Assembly (NCBI GenBank): GCA_914767715.1
Contig: OU612071.1
Coordinates: 25,355,681 to 25,419,680 of the forward strand
Direction of reading: 5' to 3'
From: Membranipora membranacea
Taxonomy: Eukaryota; Bryozoa; Gymnolaemata; Cheilostomatida; Membraniporidae
DNA length: 64,000 bases
Shown piece by piece: positions 36,271-48,845 of this stretch. Below the pieces are notes generated by a model. The model had not been told where the DNA came from. It saw only the letters and a list, made by a program, of their open reading frames with translations, and searched no databases. The position numbers and the translations under genes were made by a program. Position 1 is the stretch's first letter. Each line of letters opens with the position of its first letter.

Positions 36271-36956
36271 AGGGCCTATGGTAAAGGCATGGGCCCCTGG
36301 GACCCATGAGTAAAGTAGAAAAAGAAGTGATTAGTTAGTGAAGTAATGATGATGATTATTATCTATACATACATAACATACATTACAAACGTTGGAAATA
36401 TTTAGCTAAATTAGTGAGTGCTACTACTATACAAGGATGGAAACTGTTACCTGAAACTTGCTGGGACTGGAAAGGAAAACACTAAAGCAGTATAGTCTTC
36501 ATTAGCAGAGTAGAGTATGCAGCTTTACAGAGCTTCTTCACGAAGAACGACACCAGGCATCAACCAAAATCCTGACCATGTTTTGGATTAGGCAGAAAAT
36601 GAGATGACTACCCCTGATTGGCTTGGTGGGATTCAATTAACCAATTAGAATGTGTTTTCCAAATTTCCGCATTTTAGTCAATTCATTGTAAAACTGAGAA
36701 ACACGCGTGCTAACGCGTACTTTCAAGAGAAATTCCGCATTTCCGCGTTTTAGTGAACCCCTAAAGTATACTGAAAAGGAAAAGCAATTCCTTGTCAAGG
36801 TCAATTTCAAAATAGCTTGTGTTTTATCATCCAATAAGTAAGTGAAATGTTGGGGGGATACTGTAGAGTCCTTCTTCATTCCAAAGTAAACTGATCTAAA
36901 TAGGCAAAAGAAAAGGTAAATTTCTCCATACACCAACTCAAAGACAAATGAGGTGG

Positions 36957-36958
36957 AA

Positions 36959-36993
<35 letters not shown>
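36957..36993. repeat. GA microsatellite
   Basis: A run of AG dinucleotides with one interruption; it accounts for the open frames on both strands here. Confidence 0.95.
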
Positions 36994-36999
36994 CCACAT

Positions 37000-39434
37000 C
37001 ACTCTACTGAGACACTCCTTCTACAGGACAGCTCAAGATGAATGTGTGTTTATTTGCACTGACAGAATTAAGAGATTAAGTTATCAAAAATACAGGGAAA
37101 ATACTGACTTGTTGTTATTGGTAGGTTATTATTATTGCTGACCCAGTTCTGTATATAAATATGTATACAGGCTAGTGTTTTTGTTGTTGGAATATTGATG
37201 TGAAGTGTAGGCTCAGGTACTGAAGTATTATCTCATATATCTGGCTGTGTGGTTATGTGCTTCTTATGTACTCTAACCACCCACTGTCTCTCCAGAACAT
37301 TCACACATAATCCAGTCAACTTACTTATAATTTATATTGACAGTGACTGATAGTGTTACTGTTAGTAAGTATAGCCTGAGAAGGCCTATTTTCTACCTGA
37401 GTCCTAGCTTGCTTGTTCGTACCGGGAGTTACATAGACTGGAATTTGGAAGCACCTGTGCATACTTTAGAGGCATGTTCATGATTTTTGATCGCCTTTTA
37501 GGACCTCAAGAAGTAGCCTACACCATGTAATTAAGCTCAAAAAGTCTATCTGCTAGTGCCAAGACTGAGCTGCTCACATACTATTGATTAGACGAGTTGT
37601 TTCATATTCTCCCTTGGGAAGAGTGGAAAGCTAGATCTAATTTTTTCTGTACCGCACAGTTCACCTCATACCATGGACGTCATTGATTTCAGCTGTTATT
37701 AATCAGGCTGTCATCATAGATATCTGCGGAAAACAAAGAATTCCAATTATATGCGCCAAATTTGAGCGTTATGAACAATAATGTACGCTTTGGATTAGTC
37801 ATAATTTATTGAATTAGCCATCTGGAGTTCTGTCATAAGTATTGAATCCGCCATAGGCTACTCCGCTTCAAATACATCATAATTAATGAATTCACCCAAG
37901 CTCACAATATTCTTATATCTTTGTTCACTTTCAACCCAACCTGGTTGTGTCATCATTTATTGATAGAGAGCGCTTAACCTTAGACGAGTAAATATAATCT
38001 ATAGTTAGTTTTGATGGTTTGGAGGTGAGTCAATATTTTTAGCTGACGTGGGAGTTAATGTTATGTTAAGTTATGATGTCGGGTAAATGTGGGCTAGCCA
38101 TAAACGACGATACGTAATGATAACCTTTCCTCCTGAGTATTTTTTACTCATCTGGGGAGTTTCATACCATTGGTGTCAAGGAGTGCAGCTCACCGCATGA
38201 CAGATTCTTCTCTTGAACATATGTGGCAAACAGGGCTTTTCATCTTCCGTTACCAATGTATATCTGTTCAGTGATCCAAATTTCCGATTATTATATTCCT
38301 TGGATGTCATTGATTGCTGTTGTCATTTTGTAAAATTACCTGCTCATTATGATCGACATTGTTTGAAGTGAAAATCCCTGTTCGCTTTTTTCATTCTAAA
38401 GAGACTATGCCGTAACGCCAGGAGTTTTTATTACTAATAGTTGTCGGAGATATATTAATGTTTTCACTAAGGCTGCGGGCGCTTCATCAGTCATACAGTG
38501 TATGGGACTAAGCATGTATGTCATGCTCTTGCAGCAAAGATCACAAGATTTCTAGACATATCAAACAAATTATCAGCTGAGGTTCACAGAACTTTTCTTG
38601 TCGTGAAAACAAACTTGTGGGAGGGTGTAGCATAGCTGCGTGAACTGATATACTATATCAAACAAATTTGAATAAGCAATGCATTGTGATATGACAATAT
38701 CCAGGTTGCGATTACTTTTACGCTTCGCGTTTTGTTTTGGGGATAACCCACATATTGTACCAGGCTATATATTCATGAAAGAGTCTGTCGCCTTGCTGCT
38801 TTGCAGTCATATTAGCCGTTGCAAAGAGGACTTTTAAATTAATTCTTCGATAACTTCGAGGCCGCAAAACAGTTGAAATACTTTCATTGCCTCTCACTCT
38901 GCAAATGGTCAGATATCATCATACGTATCTCATAACAGCTGATCAAGATTACCATTGTGTCTACGGAGTTGCCCCCTTTTAAAGTAAGTGAAGACAACTA
39001 ACCAACTTGTTGGTTTTCTGTTATTCAGTGCAGGGAGGGTGGGTGGGTGGGAGGGTGGTGCAGGGAGTCCCAAACTGTTCAGTGTTAACACACAAATTTT
39101 GTTTCAACGAAACGTTAAAATCTTCCGGTTGTTCTATTTGCATTGATGCGACTGAAATATATTTCCATTTCCTGCATGATTGGATTTGGAATTTTCAGTC
39201 TATTTTACTGAAAACAATAAGTACAAGAATGTATTAAAACGTAAAAAGTTGAATATGCTGTACGGCTTTCTTACATGTAAAGTATTTAAAAAATGTTTCA
39301 ACTTATTTTCTAATTGTCCAAGAAACAAATTGATCTGTCAGACTATAAAACAGATCTTTCATATAACACTTCGTATGTATGAGGTAACTTAGTTGGTTAG
39401 AGCCTAACATAACAAAACAAACAAGTGTGAGAAC
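37000..39434. other. No supported gene
   Basis: AT-rich. Frames at 39007-39237 and 39180-39392 lack domains. No repeat matched elsewhere. Confidence 0.4.
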
Positions 39435-40300
39435 CGCTATATTTCATCATAATCTTAGGTTTAGATGATACAAGATGAGCCTGAAGTGACTTTTTTACGT
39501 CATGTCATAATGTGTGTGATTTTTGTAAAATTTGATGATACAATGTGAAATTTCATGCAACAATATGAGACAGATCAAATTAGTAATTTCCTCTAGAGTA
39601 ATGTGTATTTGAAGCACAACCTAATTTTCAGCACTATACAGTGTTAATGTATCAAGATCAGCACAGACCATCAAAGGTATACATTTGGCATTATTTCTCC
39701 ATGACCCCAATTATGCTGTCAAAAGGATCATAACTATAGCCACACAATTTTTATTTGTAAATTCTCACATACAAAGCCGCATCGATTAAGCATCATACAC
39801 ACAGGAAATGCCAACAGACTTTGGCACTGCGTAGCAGGTTTTCCTGAATTGCGCAACACAGAATGCTCAAAGCAACTTAAAATCGAGGAAAACTGGTACT
39901 GTATGTACTATGCTTCATGAAAGCGGCTTCGCATGTGAGAACTTCCAAAAACGGGTTGTGTGGCCACAGTAATGGTCCTTCCAACAGCATGTTTATTGTC
40001 ATGTAATGTTTACGGAAAACAATCTGCCTTTGATGGTTTGTGGTGATCATGATACATTAGCTATACTTTTCAAAGATGGTTTGTGTGTCATTTAGAGGTC
40101 ACTTCAGAGGAAACTAGCTAACATTTTGACTCAAACATTTAAGCACTCCTTGAGTTAACTGTCTTGAATGGTTGCTTGAAATTTCAAATTATATCATCAA
40201 ATTTAAAATATCACTCACATTATGTCGTTACTAATGGGGTCACTTTAGGCTCACCACCATATGTAATTTTTAACCAAAAGTTTTGATGAGCTATATCACT
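39435..40300. repeat. Long diverged palindrome (about 400-bp arms)
   Basis: Landmarks pair across a centre near 39860: GAGCCTGAAGTGAC (39480) with the complement of GAGCCTAAAGTGAC; CATAATGTGTGTGAT with CATAATGTGAGTGAT; CAGACCATCAAAGG with CAAACCATCAAAGG; ATGCTGTCAAAAGGATCAT with ATGCTGTTGGAAGGACCAT; TTCTCACATACAAAGCCGC with TTCTCACATGCGAAGCCGC. Estimated arm identity 70-80 percent. No ORF. Confidence 0.82.
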
Positions 40301-42200
40301 AAGAATAAATATTACCCTTTTTTAAATTAAAATTGGCTCAGCCATCACATTTGCTAAAAACAGTTTTTTCGGCTTACCAACGTGTGCCCAATCTTTATCA
40401 TGTAGAGGGCCAAACTTGAATTTTTATATGTTTTAAGAGCCTTGCCTGGCGTGATAAAGGGGCCTAGGCCTGATGTGCATGGAATGTACGTGCGGTGAGG
40501 GTGTGGAAGGGGTGCCAGAGCAGCCTCCCGCTTGGGGTATGGGGTTATTCATGCCAAATTGAGGCATCTGACATATGCTTGTGACCAAATAAGCAGTTAA
40601 AATTAAAGACATGCATTGAACAGCGATTAATAATTAGTAACAGTGCTGTATCCATAAGTTTTGAAGTGGTTGGGCCAGGCGGGGTGGGTGCGGGAGATAT
40701 GCTGTAGTAGGGGTATGGAAAAATTTCAAAACACAGATACAGTTTTAAGGCACTCCGGCCCTTTTTGAGAGGAAAAGTGACAAGTAATCTTAGTGTAACA
40801 TCATATCTTATCCCACGTTATTAATTCTTCAAATTGAAAAATATCAATGACAATTTTATGGAGTGTGGAAAGAGAATGGACAGTAAAAAAGATCCAAAAT
40901 GTCAAATTTAAATGTTGGTTGAAAAGAACACAAGGGAGTTGTAGGAGGTAGGAACCAGTCCTTCACTTATCTGCTTACAGAGAAGAAGAAGGAGGTTACC
41001 AGTCAACCAAGATGTGACAGTGCTATATTCCCCATGAATAGATTTAATATTAGTTTAGTAATAATCTGTTTTGGGGTGTGGGGGAATTCCTTGATGAAAT
41101 TCTAATTGTATTGACCACCACTGTGCCATGAATTTGCTAACATTTAATTTTCACAAGGCCGAACACCATCTGTAACCAATTTAGAACAAGTAACGTTAAG
41201 AGGCTGTATGTTTAATTTTGGCCAAAAGGTTGTGAGACAGCCATGGCGCGGAAGAATGGCTCACATGTTTTAGTCATAGATGTATTGATGAACTCTAAGC
41301 TTCGTAACAAGCAGAAATTTGACATTGGAGTAGACGGAGAGCTTAAAGTATGTCAGTTTCTCGCAGCTTAACCACAAAATTGTGAAAAAAGAAAATGAGC
41401 CACCAATATTTTAAAATGAGCCATTTGGACCTATGAGCCCTAGGCTAGGTTTGTCACTAGGGCCCGGGAGTAGAGGGTCAATATTTGCTAACCCCCGTAT
41501 CTCTACCTTAAGGCGCCTTTTATTATGTCTTTGGGGTGGGACAAAACCTTGCGATCTTAACCAACATAAACTTTAAAGGAAAATTATAGAGAACTCTGCC
41601 GAAAACTTGTCTAAAATAAAAAATAAAATAAACCTAATACAAATTTCACTATATTGAGGGAAGCCCACTTTTATGTTGATAACAAAAATATGATAGACTG
41701 TTATTTTAATTGCTTTGAGTAGCTGAGTAGCTTTCATTGAAGTGTGGTTAGGATTTTTTCAGGATAAAACCATAGTTTGGCAAGATCCGGTGCATCTTGA
41801 GGCTTCTTCATATCAACCACAATCGGCTAATTTGTCTGCCTTACCCAGTGGCTGATAATCCATGAACACAATAGGCCTATATTTATCATTTTCTCAAGCT
41901 TCCAATTCATTTTCACCACCAAAAGTGGATGCCTTGCTGCTGCTTTCCAGTTTTTGTTTCAGCGCAATTGACTGCCCGTTGACTTGGTGTGAGTCAACCA
42001 GGACGACACAAGAGTTTGACAGCACTGGTATATGGTGATGGAGGCTATGATAATTGTATGATAGGACGTGATGCTATAGGCAATTGGGGCTGCATACAAG
42101 GCCGCAAACAGACGATTGAGGCAAGATATGAACATTTACAAAGGAACACCACAAAGCGAAGTTAAACATCATGTATTGCTACTTTTTACAGCCATGTTTA
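40301..42200. other. No supported gene
   Basis: AT-rich. A 50-bp segment at about 41665-41710 (CCCACTTTTATGTTGATAAC...) recurs at 43596-43640. No coding signal recognised. Confidence 0.4.
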
Positions 42201-42204
42201 AGTG

Positions 42205-42860
42205 ATCCTCCCGACAAAGTTTAGATCGTTTAGATCATTTAGAAGCTTTGTCCAATCGTTGCATACATTGGCCTGCTATGAACTTGGATGTTTGTAGCTG
42301 AGCCTAGAGACCTGTATAGCTTGCTAAATTGAGTTGAAAGGCTTTCGGTTTGAAGGTAGAACTACCAAGCTTGTTAAACAACTTGTGTAAGCTATGAAAT
42401 TGGCTCAAAGATCCCTGTAGCACAAGTGCTTTCTATCCTCTGTACAAGCAAACCTAGTGTGATAGCAATGCATACCAAATGAACTATGGAATGGCACAAT
42501 TCCCCCCTTTTTCCACTGGTTACAAAATATCTAGGGGCCAGCACATAAATTCTCGATAGCATGAGCATAAGTGCTGTTTATTTTCTTTACAAGCGAACAT
42601 AGTGTTATCGCATGCAGAGTTCTATAGTTTTACTGTATAGGCGATCTTCCAATCATTCTGAAGCTTTGTCCAATTGTTGCATTCATTGGCCTGCCTTTAA
42701 TTTGGATTTTGGTAGCTAAGCTGTTAAGCGAGACCTGTGTAGCTTGCTAAACAATTAAAATAAATTGAGTTGGAAGGCTTTCAGTTTAAAGGTATAGAAT
42801 TACCTAAGTTTAACAAAACAGCTCATGAAAGCTGTGAAGCCGGCGCAGAGAGCCATACTT
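42205..42860. repeat. Diverged tandem duplication
   Basis: 42225-42400 resembles 42640-42840 (shared GAAGCTTTGTCCAAT, CATTGGCCTGC, TGTAGCTTGCTAAA and GAGTTG(A/G)AAGGCTTTC), and 42421-42473 resembles 42565-42617 (AAGTGCTTTCTATCCTCTGTACAAGC form). Period about 420 bp. No ORF. Confidence 0.72.
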
Positions 42861-44457
42861 TAAAACAAAAAAAATTCGATAGGATGTGAAAAAAACTGGC
42901 CAATTTTAAGTTAAGTCACCGTCATTGCAAACAATTGGATGTATAATAAAGGTGAATCTGTGGAGCACGGGTAATTTACAAATTTTAGCATCAGCAAGCC
43001 GTTGGAGTCTTGACCAGAGCTGATAAGTTTGCCGAGTTGGAAGAAAAGTGTGCCAGGTTGGAAAGCTTGCTATGTACAATAGCTTGCCAAGTACGATAGC
43101 CTTCCCGGTGCAAAGTTGCAATGCCACTGTGACATAGTGCAAAGTTATGGGGGAAAATTGAAGGAAATTTCTTCGTTACCACTAAAATGGCCGAAGATTT
43201 TATGGCCTAGTAAAGTCTCTTTTGCCACCATATGGGAGTCAGATTCATTTAAATGATTTAGAGACTACTACTTATCTTGTTTGAAAGCTGATAATCCCCA
43301 CGATCTAGCGATCAATAGTTGCGTTTGGAGGGCAATCTTGAAGCCAGTGACTAACAATCACTAAGATTTAATTTGTCACAGCTGGGGTTAATCGGTATTC
43401 ACCAAAATGTCGCGTCCTATTCTTCGCCAAGATACCTTACTCAAAATTATTTTTATTAAAAAATGATGACCTTTTACTGGAATGTTTTGATGTGTTGTAC
43501 AAATAAATACCTGAATCAAATGATGAAGTTGCAGCCCGTTGATTAATTATGCAGCAAAAATTGACATGAGAAAAAAAAATAAAATGAACCTAATAGCCCA
43601 CTTTTATGTTGATAACAAAAATATGATAGACTGCTATTTTAACCCGCATTCACCTTTCCGAATTAATTCTTGGGTTATGCCAAAGACACAGACTATGGCG
43701 AAAAGGATATGTGCTTCTTACTCTGAGCAGAGGCCAAGATTACAGATTACATACCACATCATTTTTATATAACCCTAGGAATTGTACCCATCTAAATGTT
43801 GTTTGAATTCTGCAGTTCTCTAAAAAAGAAAATCCCATTTAAACATTTCTTACTGAGTTGGAGTTGGAATCTAAAACCCTTTACAACACTCAAAGTGATG
43901 ATTTGAAAGTCAAATAAGTGGCCAGCAACAATTGGGCTGTAACTGTGCAATTCATAAAGGAAGTTGGATGTTTTCTAATGATTGCGTTCACGCAGGCCTG
44001 ATTTCATCTCTGTGGAAATACCCGTGCTATATTTCTTTGCTGGTGTGCAGTGCATTTAACCTGTAATCTTTACAGTTGGTCAGTGTACATTCTAACCACA
44101 GCCTGTACGAAAACCCCTTAGCTTATTATATATTTCTATTGCATTCAACCTACATGTAATTTATATTTTTATGCTTTTCTTTATTTCAATTGTTATTTAT
44201 CTATGTAGTAGTTGTTAGAAATAATACTCTATAAAAAAACTGGAAAACAACAAAAAAGTGTGCGAGGCTGTACGTAGAGGACCATGCTAAATTATGAGAT
44301 TGTCCAAAATCTTTTATCAACATAAATCTGCCATTATTTGCAAACTCTTCAAAAATTAAATCTACCCAGGAAAAATTAATCCAAGAAAATAAAAGAACAC
44401 CCTTAATTGATAGAAGGATTAACGATAAACAGAAAAATTGAAATTTCAGAGGCCTTC
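42861..44457. other. No supported gene
   Basis: AT-rich; short frames (42906-43182, 43539-43772, 44201-44461) have no domains. Could contain downstream exons of the minus-strand transposase gene, but none could be recognised. Confidence 0.4.
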
Positions 44458-47296
44458 TCAAATTGACTGGAAAATAGAGCAGGTGAATGGCAGCGCAAAG
44501 TACTGTTCGACGTTATCTTGGCACATGATTTTCTCTGAGAGCACATATGAATAGCCCTCACTTAAAAAGCTCTTAGTGAGGTCGACAAAGGACAAACCTG
44601 CAAAAAAAAGATGAAATGTTGAGGAAGCAGTGGGCAACTCCAAACACATGCACTGAGTGGTGGTATACATATTATTATTAGCTACTTTTTTGTGCACATC
44701 TCTTCTGATGAAGATGGTGATTAGCCATGAGCCCAATATTGGCAGTCTCTTACCATTAGCAAAAACCCGAGTAATCCAGCAGAGTTCTGATTTGAGTCAT
44801 TCCCAACCAACAAAATTAATGAAATATAACGTTAATGTATTTGTCATCATTGCCAACTTAACCCAGGAAGGCAGGTGATCAGTCGCTCAGCAAGCGGTAT
44901 GAAAAGCCAGTCCTTACAGCTCATTTTCCAGCCATATATGGTTTGGGGACTAAGTTGAGCTTTGGAGACATCATCTTTCTCCAGACCAGGAATCCTGTTA
45001 CACTCCTCGGACCAATCTTCTAACCACGAGATAAACTGCATGACAGTCTACAAGCATAGCGATAATTAATAACGACAATACAAACATTCATCAAGAACCA
45101 GGACTCTCCAGTAGAAGGACAAAGGTCAAGACCGTTTGTTGCCGAGAAAAACAAAAAAAGTGACAAGTTTGAAACTTTTCCCCAAAAACACTGGGTCTTT
45201 TTGGTGGTGATATCAATGAACTCTCTCGGGAGAGGGAGTGATATACTGGCCCCATTTTGGGGAGAGCCCTGAGAACTGGCTGTGTTTGGTCTTTTCCGCT
45301 CCAGTTGAAAACTGGGTTCATGAAATGAGCTGAGTTGGCAAATTTCTGAGTGATTTAAACTTGGTGTTTTACTCAGTAGGCCTTGGAATATGTATATTTA
45401 TGTATCCTACTAAATTCTTATATCGCACCTGAAATCGAGAATCTGATTGGGAGGCATAAGGGTCTTTGTTAGGATTTCTGCCATGCTTCCCTTCATCTTT
45501 ATGGCGTACATTCAGAATGTCGAACATAGCGTTCACTTTCTCTATCAGCTCTATTGTTGACTCCAGCTGCGGGTCTCCCTTCATTCTCATCGCATTCGCC
45601 ACTGATTGACTGAGTACCTGTACAACACAGTATGAATATGTCAAAGAACAAGGTAAAAAAACTTAGGTGTTGTTTATTGTATACAGCAGGTAGACGACAG
45701 AAAACAAATCTGATTCTCAAATGTAATACCTAATTAGTTACAGCAATGAACTCATTGGTTACAGGGTAGACAACATTTTGTTGTGAGGTTATTGGGCAGG
45801 ATGAGCAAAAATTCAATAAACCTCATTTGAAACCGAAAATTGCATCCATGAACAAGCGACATTTGGTGGCAGCAACGCTCCATATACTGGTAATTCCTGA
45901 CCTATTATTATATTCATGTGATAATTAGCCCAAAAAATCGGCAAGGCTTTATACTACAAACCTGTGCTGCCAGGTTGACTCTCATGCGAGCATAAGACGT
46001 CAGTTTCACATGTTCCTTTGTAAGTTTATGAAGTTTCGTGAAACTTGTGTGGCTGATTCCATCGTACAACTGTGTAATGTGGCCCCACTTAATTAATAAA
46101 AATTAACAATACAATATAAAGAGAGTATCATATCAAAATATGGGATTGAATGTATCACAGCTGACGCTATTATCAAGGCAAACCGGTTTTACGTCTATTA
46201 CTGAGATTTTGGCGACCAAATATTTTCAAATATCATAATTCTCATTTTACATCATGTAGTTTTATACACTGCATAATTTTGTCCATTTATAGACAGAGCT
46301 CAAATGTTTCAAACAGCACATCCGAAACGTATTATAATTCATCCAAATGAATCGATAAAGGTACATACATAGATAGAACATTAAATTTTGTCATGCTCAG
46401 AACTGCTCCTACAATCAAACTATTTTAGTTTACATATCAAGCTGGTTACTTACAACAAGATTTCGGGTGTTGTAGTGTCCATGACTGTTTTCAACACAGT
46501 TCCGAGTGGTTTTTAGCAGGTGGGGGACATCTGACACAAAGTATAGTATGGCTTTGCCGTCTGTAGATGTGAATGAGTTGAGGCAGCGGTAGGTAACAGC
46601 ATCACTAGGGAAGTCCTGGTGGAGTGAGTAAAACCTCCAGTTGTTTGAAGTCCGAATCAAACTTTGGCATTTGGCACGACACAGTTTCAGACACCAATTT
46701 ATTGACATCGCTGTTGGCATGCAGCTTCACGCTGAGCCGATTGCTCAGAAGCTTTACTTTCTCCGCTTTACGACTGATAACTGAGGATTTTGATTTTATC
46801 ACCTTACTGAGGAGCGACGCTCTCTTTAAAAGTTCAGCTGAAGTTAATAATGTCATTGGAGCTCTTGATGATGGTAAAGTTATATCAGCTCTGTTGCTCC
46901 TGTTTGATCTGTTCCGTGCTTTCAGCATAACAGTTCGCTTCTTGGCACAAGCAGCTGTGCATCGCACTTGGCGGGTGCCACACTTTGTGAGTACCTCATC
47001 ACATACCGGGTCACTGGAAATATCATTATTTCCTAGACATCGGAAGCAGTTACGGACCGCCTGCTCTATTGACACGTACTCTCTATGGGTGGTGGGATGT
47101 ACCGGCAATCCTCGCAGCAGTGAGCACGATATTTCTGTTTTATCGACATAAGAAGTACACACACCATCTGTTGTAAATCTCAGTTTATGAGTGATATTAT
47201 CATTGTCATATGAAATATAATCTGTGTACGCTGCTTGTCCCTGTCGCCTTGCTACATGTGTCCAGCCATCTAAGGCATGAAATCGAACAGCTTCCA
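44458..47296 (-). pseudogene. P-element/THAP9-like transposase, multi-exon, probably defective
   Basis: Five exons read on the minus strand. E1 47296-46453: acceptor TTTTAG, donor GTAAGT; a Cys-rich segment with VRCTAACAKKR, then a Lys-rich coiled coil, then SDVPHLLKTTRNC. E2 46087-45962: WGHITQLYD ... KLTSYARMRVNLAAQ. E3 45617-45429: VLSQSVANAMR ... DPYASQ ... RFQ. E4 45047-44918: FISWLEDW. E5 44597-44458: SFVDLTKSFL ... YVLSEK ... CQDNVEQYF. The joints are in phase (0, 0, 0, 1) with GT-AG borders. This series is characteristic of P-element-type transposases, which cut DNA with an RNase-H-like DDE domain and use GTP. Oddities: a frame change near 46605 in E1, exactly where about 200 residues of the early catalytic core are usually found, and loss of family similarity after EQYF. 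No THAP domain was found upstream. Either a decayed transposon or a remodelled relic. Confidence 0.85.
46453..47296 (-). pseudogene. P-like transposase exon 1 with frame break
   Basis: 47296-46610 is open in one frame (conserved Cys/His pairs early, then a coiled-coil-like run LLKRASLLSKVIKSK...KLLSNRL). The motif-bearing continuation (DFPSDAVTYRCLNSF, SDVPHLLKTTRNC) is in the next frame from about 46610 to 46453. An intron too short to splice or a single-base change would explain the switch. The Asp of SDVPHLL lies where P-family enzymes have a catalytic Asp (inference). Confidence 0.75.
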
Positions 47297-47299
47297 CTA

Positions 47300-48270
47300 A
47301 AACACACAACAGTTATTTTTCACCATCAGGTTATGTGAAAGTTAAAATAGCCACGTAAGAGTCAGCAGCAGTCTATCAAATTATGGACACATTAGCCACT
47401 TTTCACCACTTTTTAAAAACTTTGGCTTTCTTATACAACTGCCTCACTGCTCGGTGCTCACTGTCAGCTAGGACCATGCTGCCAGTACAGCACAATCATA
47501 TTTGTTGTCTCAGATATTATCTAATACAATAGGCTTGGGTATAGATGAAAATAGGACCAGCCATCATGATTTTAGAGTTTGTTATTAAATTTCACTCTCA
47601 ACCAATTTAAACAGAATATTTTTGTAAGAACACAAGAATATGTATTGATAAATCCAATGATGGCCAATGTTATGTTATATAACTACAACTTCCAAAAATT
47701 GTTGCACCTGGGGATTAGCACAGGATATAGGCTATAATCCATTTATGTGCTTGTTGACATTGAGTGAATGGCACAACTTTTACTAGACTGTTTGTAAACT
47801 TATTTTAGCAACACTAAATCAATGTATTGTTTCCCATGTAGACAGGTGAATTCGACACTTGATATGACTGGATTAAAGTGCTTGTAAAGGAAACAGGTTT
47901 TTGGTGTCATTCTAGAGCTCTCAGTCTAGTTTAGAACATTATGCTATGTCCAAAAGCAGCCTGTGGCCCAGTTAAGAATTATTTTCACTCAAAGTTGGGA
48001 TGAGAAGGTACTAAAAAGGTACTATTTTTCTCCTTTGGAGTTGTGATCACTTGTAGAAAATAGTACCTTTCTAGTACCTTAGATTATAATGGGAATATAC
48101 AGCATCTCGTAAATAAGACTTTTTGTTATGACACAGTGGTTTTGATATTCCCTGCACAATATTAAACCACACAGAATTTATCTATTGAATGAATGAGTGA
48201 ATACAATGCAAAGTTAATCTGTCCCATGTTATGTGGCTTAGCTGGTAAAATGGGATAGTGTATAAAATTT
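47300..48270. other. Upstream of the transposase; no exon recognised
   Basis: AT-rich. A 74-bp foldback lies at 48006-48079. I could not find a THAP-type C2CH exon in it. Confidence 0.4.
48006..48079. mobile_element. 74-bp foldback mini-MITE
   Basis: AAGGTACTAAAAAGGTACTA facing its near-complement (GAAAATAGTACCTTTCTAGTACCTT), loop about 25 bp. AAGGTACT occurs twice per arm. No convincing TSD. Confidence 0.75.
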
Positions 48271-48279
48271 CATAATTGA

Positions 48280-48508
48280 CTGACAAAGCAAACGATTGAA
48301 ATCAAGCACGGCAAAAATTACAACTCTAGCTCATCCGACAGCGACAGTGAAAATTGTAGGGAGATTAACAGATCCAGTGAGAGCGAGATTGAATATCATT
48401 CAGGAGGCAATTGTAGCAAATCGACGTCGAGTCCATGTGATTATCATAGGGAAAATGTCCCTGAGGTAGTCACACCAATGAACTTAGTTCATTGGTCACA
48501 CCACTAAG
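48280..48508 (+). CDS. Candidate exon, Ser/Asp/Glu-rich (weak)
   Basis: A 76-codon open stretch without an initial Met: NYNSSSSDSDSENC..., then INRSSESEIEY and CDYHRENVPE. The acidic-serine composition is unlike random AT-rich DNA. Possible borders: acceptor ACAAAG (48283-48288) and donor GAG/GTAGTC near 48460. No homologue recognised; may be chance. Confidence 0.25.
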
Positions 48509-48819
48509 TTTAAATCTGTATGAATTCGGCCACTTGAAATAACCCACAGTGCTTTGACAGATACAACATTTTCAGTTAACCATGGTTACTGCTCGAGATA
48601 GAAATTGGCAATATAAAGGCAGATCAATACATGGCTAAAGTATTTCAAAGTTTTGTTTATATTTATTTGATGAATAAATGAGATTCACTATGGTTCCATG
48701 GATCGATTATGTAAGGATTTCGGTAGTAATCGCCCCATGGAAATGGCATTAAAGTCAAATTCCGATTGTGACGAATGACTTTTGCACAACTGTGTTTATT
48801 CAACCTATTTCCTAATTGG

Positions 48820-48845
48820 CGTCGTGGCTGAATGGTTAGCGGCGC
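48820..48845 (+). repeat. tRNA-like sequence, 5' half (A box)
   Basis: GGCGTCGTGGCTGAATGGTT followed by AGCGGCGC. TGGCTGAATGG is a good pol III A box. The continuation lies after the LINE insert at 49725-49777. Confidence 0.7.

Larger units (their letters stand above)
29762..36761. mobile_element. 7.0-kb Mutator-like element (candidate) with 9-bp TSD
   Basis: Left end CGGGTTCACTAAAATGCGG; right end complementary to GGGGTTCACTAAAACGCGG. TAAAGTATA flanks both ends (29753-29761 and 36762-36770). Each terminus has a second conserved motif, TTGACTAAAATGCGGAAAT, about 75-100 bp inside. The interior has no transposase I can recognise, but holds a SINE (31905-32067), a diverged duplication and hAT-like mini-palindromes. 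The 9-bp TSD is typical of MULEs; the short TIR similarity is not, so the class is inferred. It could be a chimera of two solo ends, though a matching 9-mer at both ends argues against that. Confidence 0.65.

Noticed and set aside
36637-37141. Frames rich in Ser/Leu and Arg/Glu
   Set aside because: They run through the GA microsatellite and the right terminus of the 7-kb element.
44847-45321. Minus-strand frame 45091-45321 as a transposase exon
   Set aside because: No family motif; it falls in the intron between exons 3 and 4, whose splice phases already match.
46624-47151. Plus-strand 175-codon frame
   Set aside because: Antisense shadow of transposase exon 1, whose minus-strand frame carries the family motifs.
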